Assembly (NCBI GenBank): GCA_902762435.1
Contig: CACWOH010000018.1
Coordinates: 1 to 36,104 of the forward strand
Origin: an uncultured Bacteroidia bacterium
GTDB taxonomy: Bacteria; Bacteroidota; Bacteroidia; Bacteroidales; UBA932
Direction of reading: 5' to 3'
DNA: 36,104 nt
Part shown: positions 29,188 through 36,104 of the stretch, piece by piece
Layout of the letters: the number at the start of each line of letters is the position of its first letter
Numbering within the stretch: the first letter of the stretch is position 1
Notes under the pieces: model-generated
What the model saw: only the letters and a program-made list of their open reading frames with translations
The model's database searches: none
Told to the model about the DNA's origin: nothing
Program-made: the position numbers and the translations under genes

Positions 29188-30189
29188 TTATTGTGATGCG
29201 CCGCCGAGGAGATCCAGGATCTCGGCGGTAATCTTCTGCTGGCGGCCCTTGTTGTACTCGAGGGTCAGTTCGCCCAGCAGTTCCTCGGCATTGTCGCTCG
29301 CGGTCTGCATCGCGACGGTCCGGGCGGCGTGCTCCGCCGCGGCGGAATCCAGCACGGCGGCGTGGAACTTCAGCATCATCACCTGCGGCAGCAGGGTGGC
29401 GAGCAGCGTTTCCGCATCCGGTTCGATGATGTAGTCCTCCTTGAAAGGAGCTTCGGCGGAGGCGTGCGCGGGCGTTGTGGAGGGCGGAGCCGAAATTGGT
29501 TTTTCGGCAAACTTGTCCGAAAAATAATTTCGGTCCGCCCGCGAGGAAGACTCCGCCATACCGAACGGCAGATAAACCTCCGCCACCGGCTCCTGCCGGG
29601 CGGAGGAGATGAAACGGTTGTACACCAGCACCACGCGGGAGAGTTCCCCGGCCTGGAAACGCTCCGCCAGGGAACGGGCCAGGGCGGTTGACTTCTCGTA
29701 GGACGGATGGCCGATAATGTCGTTGAAGTCGGCGGGATTCGTATAACCGGCACGGCGCAGGGCCTCCGCCATCTTGCGGCCGACCGGAATGACCTCCACC
29801 TCGCCCTCGCAGGCTCGGATGGTCTCCAGCGCCTTCCGCACGACATTCGCATTGAACGCCCCGCACAGAGACGAATTCGAAGCAATCGCTATAATGGCAG
29901 TCTTTCCAGGGACGGGGGAGTCGTGCGTAGGCGTCGTGGAGGGTGGAGCGGAAATTGGTTTTTCGGCAAACTTGTCCGAAAAAAAATTTCCGTCCGCCCG
30001 CGGGGAAAGCGCCGCCGGCCCGACCGCTGACAGAATTTCGGCCAGCGTCCGTTCATACGGCCGCATCCCCTCGATGGCCTTCTGCGCCTTGCGCAACTTC
30101 GCCGAAGCCACGAGCTTCATCGCCGAAGTGATCTTCAGCGTACTGCGGACCGACCCGATCCTGTCCTTGGTTTCCCGAAGCGTCGCCAC
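29188..30189 (-). CDS. atpG: ATP synthase F1 gamma subunit with two repeat-derived insertions
   Basis: Gamma is the central rotor stalk of F1. The conserved coiled-coil ends are present: [20 protein letters not shown] at the start and [20 protein letters not shown] at the end, plus [13 protein letters not shown] in the middle. The product has 333 residues, against about 290 in relatives. The excess is two insertions, at residues about 62-95 and 215-245, both containing [17 protein letters not shown] and both encoded by copies of one 86-nt palindromic element. They fall where relatives vary in sequence and length. The start is GTG with a strong Shine-Dalgarno (GGGAGG, 5-nt spacing), unusual for this phylum. 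It is the last gene of the operon, 12 nt after atpA. Confidence 0.96.
   Translation of the reverse strand: MATLRETKDRIGSVRSTLKITSAMKLVASAKLRKAQKAIEGMRPYERTLAEILSAVGPAALSPRADGNFFSDKFAEKPISAPPSTTPTHDSPVPGKTAIIAIASNSSLCGAFNANVVRKALETIRACEGEVEVIPVGRKMAEALRRAGYTNPADFNDIIGHPSYEKSTALARSLAERFQAGELSRVVLVYNRFISSARQEPVAEVYLPFGMAESSSRADRNYFSDKFAEKPISAPPSTTPAHASAEAPFKEDYIIEPDAETLLATLLPQVMMLKFHAAVLDSAAAEHAARTVAMQTASDNAEELLGELTLEYNKGRQQKITAEILDLLGGASQ
29463..29548 (-). repeat. Palindromic repeat element B, copy II in atpG
   Basis: This 86-nt unit differs from the copy at 29922-30007 at only 8 positions. Its core (29483-29539) folds into one long interrupted hairpin. The outer arms are GGCGGA/TCCGCC, the middle arms CCGAAATT/AATTTCGG and the inner arms TTTTTCGG/CCGAAAAA, around a 9-nt loop. 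Read on the minus strand it encodes [20 protein letters not shown] and more, in frame with atpG. Confidence 0.9.
29922..30007 (-). repeat. Palindromic repeat element B, copy I in atpG
   Basis: This is the sister of the unit at 29463-29548, in the same orientation and reading frame, 459 bp away. The middle arms read CGGAAATT/AATTTCCG, so one C-G pair of the other copy has become G-C: both arms changed together. The outer arm has one C-to-T change (GGTGGA), leaving a G-T wobble. Confidence 0.9.
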
Positions 30190-30200
30190 CGTATCCTCCC
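30187..30200 (-). promoter_or_regulatory. Strong Shine-Dalgarno and GTG start of atpG
   Basis: On the minus strand GGGAGG stands 5 nt before GTG (30189-30187). No ATG is available between the atpA stop and the conserved MATLRE region. Genes around it have A-rich leaders without Shine-Dalgarno, as usual in Bacteroidetes, so this site stands out and decides the start. Confidence 0.7.
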
Positions 30201-30201
30201 T

Positions 30202-31793
<1,592 letters not shown>

Positions 31794-31794
<1 letters not shown>

Positions 31795-32270
31795 TATACG
31801 ATTCTGTTGTTTTGGATGACGAATTGCCGGCGTATGGTCTCGATCTGGCGGCGGACGCTCGCGTCGAGCAGGTAGTCCCCCACCTCGAGGGTAAAGCCGC
31901 CCACCAGGTCGGGATCCACCCGGCTCTCGATCCGCACCTCGCCGCCGAATTTCTTTTCCAGCATGCTCCGGAGTTTGTCTTCCAGCTCCCCGGCGGGCAC
32001 GGCGGTGGTCAGGTGCGCCACCAGGATGCCCAGGGACCGGTAATACATCGTGAGGAATGAACGGAAGATGAAGCGTACGTCATCGAGCCGGTCGTTTTTC
32101 ACCAGCAGGCGGACGAATCGCTCCAGCTCGGGTTCGAGCTTGCCGGGATTCTCCTCGGGATGCTCGAGCAGGCGCCGCACCTGGGCGCAAACCCGCTCCC
32201 CGCCGCCCGTCTCCTGCGTATAGCGGAGCAGGGCGGTGGCATAGCGTGAGGATAGGATTCCCGTGTTCAT
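31794..32270 (-). CDS. atpH: ATP synthase F1 delta subunit
   Basis: Delta links the top of F1 to the b stalk. The 158-residue protein is short and diverged, as usual for this subunit. Recognisable are the N-terminal helix ([15 protein letters not shown]) and the C-terminal domain pattern with [42 protein letters not shown], where VDP-L-GG is conserved in the delta/OSCP family. It lies 6 nt after atpF and overlaps the atpA start by one base. The call is firm from both motif and position. Confidence 0.95.
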
Positions 32271-32276
32271 CCGTCG

Positions 32277-32783
32277 TCAATTGGGGATCTGCGCCTGGGA
32301 AGCCTCCTCGACCATGCGGTCCAGGAGATCCTGCTGCCCGCCGGCGGCGTCCAGGTCCTTGCGTACGATCTTCTCCGCCACTTCCACCGAAATCATCGCC
32401 ACCTGGCGGCGGATGTCGCGGATGGCGCTTTCGCGCTCCGCGGCGATCTCCACCTTCGCGTGCTCGAGCAGTTTCGACGCCTCGGCGGCGGCTTCCTCCC
32501 GGGCCTGCGCGATAATGCTCTCGCGGGCCTCGGAAGCCTCCTTGAGGATGCGGCTCTGCTCCAGGCGGGTCTGTTCGATCATCTTCTGCTGCTCCTGCGC
32601 CATGTTTGCCAGCTGTGCCTGGGCCTCGTCAGCGGCCTTCAACGAGTCGGCGATATGGTCGGAGCGCTTCTGGACGGCGTTCGTGATCACCGGGAACCCG
32701 AACTTCGCAAGCAGGAAGAACACGATCCCGAAGATCACGACCATCCAGAAGAGGAGGCCGAAATCCGGTGTAATCAGCGACAT
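32277..32783 (-). CDS. atpF: ATP synthase Fo b subunit
   Basis: The b subunit forms the peripheral stalk. The 168-residue protein begins with one membrane helix (about 8-28, FGLLFWMVVIFGIVFFLLAKFG, followed by FPVI). A long, almost uninterrupted helical region rich in Ala, Glu, Gln and Lys follows (about 35-150), expected to form a dimeric coiled coil. Typical pieces are RSDHIADSLKAADEAQAQL and IAQAREEAAAEASKLLEHAK. It starts 6 nt after atpE. Only one b gene is present, so the stalk is likely a homodimer. Confidence 0.96.
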   Translation of the reverse strand: MSLITPDFGLLFWMVVIFGIVFFLLAKFGFPVITNAVQKRSDHIADSLKAADEAQAQLANMAQEQQKMIEQTRLEQSRILKEASEARESIIAQAREEAAAEASKLLEHAKVEIAAERESAIRDIRRQVAMISVEVAEKIVRKDLDAAGGQQDLLDRMVEEASQAQIPN

Positions 32784-32789
32784 ACGGCT

Positions 32790-33035
32790 TTACGACTGGG
32801 TAACTGCGAGCAGACAGACAAGCACGCCGAAGAGGCAGACGCCTTCGATGAGGGCGCCGATGATGATGGCCGTGGTCCGCAGGCCGCCGGCGATCTCCGG
32901 CTGGCGCGCCGAGGCTTCCATCGTGGACTGGGCGAGTTTGCCGATACCGAATGCGGCCGCGATGGCCACGATGCCGGCTCCGATGGCGCCGCCGAATTTG
33001 GCGAGCGCAGCTGCTTCAAGAAGAGTTCCTAACAT
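32790..33035 (-). CDS. atpE: ATP synthase Fo c subunit
   Basis: This 81-residue hairpin of two membrane helices forms the rotor ring. Helix 1 is Gly/Ala-rich (GGAIGAGIVAIAAAFGIGKL), the polar loop is ARQPE (43-47), and helix 2 carries the ion-binding E64 in GALIEGVCLFG. The Gln of helix 1 and the Ser/Thr after the Glu that mark sodium-type rings are absent (Ile and Gly here), so a proton ring is inferred. The gene sits between atpB and atpF, with a 13-nt gap after atpB. Confidence 0.97.
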   Translation of the reverse strand: MLGTLLEAAALAKFGGAIGAGIVAIAAAFGIGKLAQSTMEASARQPEIAGGLRTTAIIIGALIEGVCLFGVLVCLLAVTQS

Positions 33036-33048
33036 GATATTATGGGTT

Positions 33049-34053
33049 TTAGTTGGTTTCGTGTGCGGGTTTCTGATGCGCCAGGCCGATGAAGACGGAC
33101 GAGAGCATCGTGAATACGTATGCCTGCAGGAAGGCGACGAGCAGCTCCAGGCAGTCCAGGAAGACGCCGAAGAGCGCGGCGATGACGGTCAGGGAGCCGT
33201 TCAGTACGGGACCCATGGCCGCGGACAGGAATATCAGTGCGATCACGCTCAGGAGCATGATATGCCCCGCAAGGATGTTCGCGAAGAGTCGTATCATCAG
33301 CGAGAAGGGCTTGGTGAACATGCCCAGGATTTCGATGAGCGGCATGATGGGGATGGCCTTCAGGAAGAGCGGCACGTCCGGCCAAAGGATGTCCTTCCAG
33401 TAGTGCTTGTCTCCGAAAAGGTTGACCATCAGAAAGGTAAACAGGGCGAGGACGCCCGTCACGGCGATGTTGCCGGTAATGTTGGCCCCTCCCGGGAAAA
33501 TGGGGACGATACCCATCAGGTTGTTGATCAGGATGAAGAAGAAGGCGGTCAGCAGGTAGGGCGAGAAGCGCTTGTACTCCGGCCCCACGGCGTCCTTGAT
33601 CACATCCTGCTCGATCATCACGATCACGGGCTCCAGCAGCGCGGCGATGCCCGTGGGCTTCTCCTTCAGCACGTCGTGCCGTTTGTACCAGCGGGCGCAG
33701 AGCAGGATGAGCACCACCAGCAGGATGCTGTTGATGATGAGGCCCAGGACATTTTTGGTAATGGAGATGTCCAGCGGACGCCTGCCGGTCTGCGCATTGA
33801 CGAGTTTCCCGTTTTCATTGAGGGTATAGCCGTGTTCGGCGGCGTGGTGCAGGGTAAACACATGCACCCCGTTTTCAATCACGATGCAGGGAAGTTCGAT
33901 GGCGATGTCCTTCCCCTTGATGGTGGTGATATGCCACTCATAGGCGTCGCTGATATGTCCGAAAAGATACTCGTTCATATCCAGCCCGCCTTCCTCCGCC
34001 CGCAGCGGCAGCACCGGCAGAAGCAGAAGCAATATGAGCCACCAGCGTTTCAT
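33049..34053 (-). CDS. atpB: ATP synthase Fo a subunit
   Basis: The a subunit forms the ion channels at the c ring. The 334-residue product has an N-terminal signal-like helix (MKRWWLILLLLLPVLPLRA) and a periplasmic extension of about 80 residues, common in Bacteroidetes. Membrane helices follow, including the one with the essential Arg in FSLMIRLFANILAGH and the last helix LLVAFLQAYVFTMLSSVFIGL. The frame extends to 34068, but the ATG at 34053 overlaps the atpC stop as ATGA, pointing to coupled translation. I see no atpI/atpZ-like gene before it. Confidence 0.97.
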   Translation of the reverse strand: MKRWWLILLLLLPVLPLRAEEGGLDMNEYLFGHISDAYEWHITTIKGKDIAIELPCIVIENGVHVFTLHHAAEHGYTLNENGKLVNAQTGRRPLDISITKNVLGLIINSILLVVLILLCARWYKRHDVLKEKPTGIAALLEPVIVMIEQDVIKDAVGPEYKRFSPYLLTAFFFILINNLMGIVPIFPGGANITGNIAVTGVLALFTFLMVNLFGDKHYWKDILWPDVPLFLKAIPIMPLIEILGMFTKPFSLMIRLFANILAGHIMLLSVIALIFLSAAMGPVLNGSLTVIAALFGVFLDCLELLVAFLQAYVFTMLSSVFIGLAHQKPAHETN

Positions 34054-34301
34054 ACCGTCTCCGCACACACCGTGATTTCGTTGTTCAGGACCCGGACCAC
34101 GCCGCTGTGGACCGTGAAGCGCCGCTCCTCCTCCGCCACCACGCGGATATCTCCCTCACTGAGCGTGGAGATGATGGGCGCGTGGTCCGGAAGCACCTCG
34201 AAGGGGCTCACCGCGCCCGGCAGGAAGACGGCGCGCGCCGTCCCCTCGAACAGGGTGCCCTCAGGGGTGAGGATGCGTATGGTCAGGATCCGGTCTTTCA
34301 T
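34050..34301 (-). CDS. atpC: ATP synthase F1 epsilon subunit, short form
   Basis: Epsilon connects gamma to the c ring. With 83 residues this protein consists of the N-terminal beta-sandwich only (ILTIRILTPEGTLFEGTARAVFLPG, then VLPDHAPIISTL and VHSGVVRVLNNEITVCAE). The C-terminal pair of helices that inhibits ATP hydrolysis in many bacteria (protein about 135 residues) is absent. The gene does not look broken: it ends cleanly at the overlap with atpB. Short epsilon subunits are usual in Bacteroidetes. Confidence 0.96.
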   Translation of the reverse strand: MKDRILTIRILTPEGTLFEGTARAVFLPGAVSPFEVLPDHAPIISTLSEGDIRVVAEEERRFTVHSGVVRVLNNEITVCAETV

Positions 34302-34307
34302 GTCTCG

Positions 34308-35849
<1,542 letters not shown>

Positions 35850-35857
35850 TCAAATTG

Positions 35858-35889
35858 CAAATATAGCAATTTACCACCAATTCGCCAAT
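35858..35889 (-). promoter_or_regulatory. Promoter of the ATP synthase operon
   Basis: On the minus strand there is ATTG (35889-35886), a 20-nt spacer and TATATTTG (35865-35858). The -7 box is a perfect TAnnTTTG and the -33 box is one base off TTTG. Transcription would start near 35851. Confidence 0.75.
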
Positions 35890-36032
35890 CATTCTCCAGC
35901 TTACCGCCGCTCCGCGAAACGGCAAAAGAGCGTTTCGCTCGCGGCTCATTCCGCACCACCCCTACCGTTCCCGGCTCGCAGATGCTGTTACCCACAGAGA
36001 AGGCAGGCGCAGGACAGCAGGCAGGTTGCCCC
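35890..36032. other. Non-coding stretch upstream of the ATP synthase promoter
   Basis: I see no gene in this stretch. GCGAAACG (35914-35921) and CGTTTCGC (35931-35938) form a perfect 8-bp stem with a 9-nt loop; GAGC...GCTC (35928-35940) offers an alternative pairing. No T-run follows, so its role is unclear. It may be part of the repeat-rich segment that continues to the window edge. Confidence 0.5.
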
Positions 36033-36104
36033 TGAAAACCGTAGCCGCCCGTGGCTCATGAACGGGGGGACCGCAAGCGAAGCGCAGCGGTGGGACGAGG
36101 GAGC
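36033..36104 (+). repeat. Palindromic repeat family A, copy cut by the window edge
   Basis: It begins tgaaaaccgtagcc, identical over 14 bases to the element inside rnr (139-152), continues with a shared ccc-ggctc block, and has a CCGC...GAAG...GCGG centre that matches the position of the CTGAC-gaa-GTCAG hairpin there. The far end lies outside the window. This copy is intergenic. Confidence 0.7.

Noticed and set aside
29201-29228. Hairpin CCGCCGAG...CTCGGCGG as a terminator between the S8 protease and atpG
   Set aside because: It lies within the conserved atpG C-terminal codons (EILDLLGG), and no T-run follows on the plus strand.
32790-33035. Sodium-type c ring
   Set aside because: The helix 1 Gln and the hydroxyl residue after the helix 2 Glu are missing, so the sodium signature is absent.

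Overview
The window comes from a GC-rich member of the Bacteroidetes, most likely order Bacteroidales. The evidence is a SusC/SusD pair, TonB-dependent receptors with carboxypeptidase-like N-terminal domains, BACON domains, type IX secretion (T9SS) sorting domains, a PorV/PorQ-family protein, promoters of the Bacteroidetes type (TTTG, about 20 bp, TAnnTTTG), and an ATP synthase operon in the order atpD-C-B-E-F-H-A-G. Genus cannot be read from this sequence.

Layout. 1-2234 (+): the 3' part of an RNase R gene, then three small genes (YtxH-like, holin-like membrane protein, charged protein) ending in a terminator. 2202-7714 (-): an operon for an endonuclease/exonuclease/phosphatase-fold lipoprotein, an M3 metallopeptidase, cofactor-independent phosphoglycerate mutase and a DUF3667 membrane protein. 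7735-12718 (-): an Oar-like TonB-dependent receptor and a BACON/OB-fold lipoprotein. 12751-15308 (+): metK-smpB-miaA, led by what looks like a SAM-II riboswitch. 15305-25044 (-): SusC, SusD and a Calx-beta lipoprotein, a terminator, then a secreted unknown, an S8 protease with a T9SS domain and a PorV-family protein. 25479-29184 (+): an S41 protease and a second S8 protease of the same architecture. 29188-35889 (-): the F-type ATP synthase operon. 35890-36104: non-coding DNA with a dispersed repeat.

How the genes work together. The 15-29 kb part reads as a surface proteolysis and peptide uptake locus: two paralogous S8 proteases, an S41 protease, a T9SS shuttle-type protein and a SusCD transporter, with no glycosidase. 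The ATP synthase set is complete (five F1 and three Fo subunits), with a short epsilon lacking the helical domain.

Most unusual content. (1) Short palindromic repeats lie in frame inside housekeeping genes: two copies of one 86-nt element in atpG, and one copy of a different element in rnr whose relative sits at the right edge of the window. They resemble the Rickettsia palindromic elements in behaviour. One base pair of the atpG element's stem differs between the copies in a compensatory way. (2) The metK leader matches the SAM-II aptamer at the ligand-contacting uridines, with a short linker and a start codon directly behind the pseudoknot. (3) The MiaA homologue lacks the helical insertion domain.
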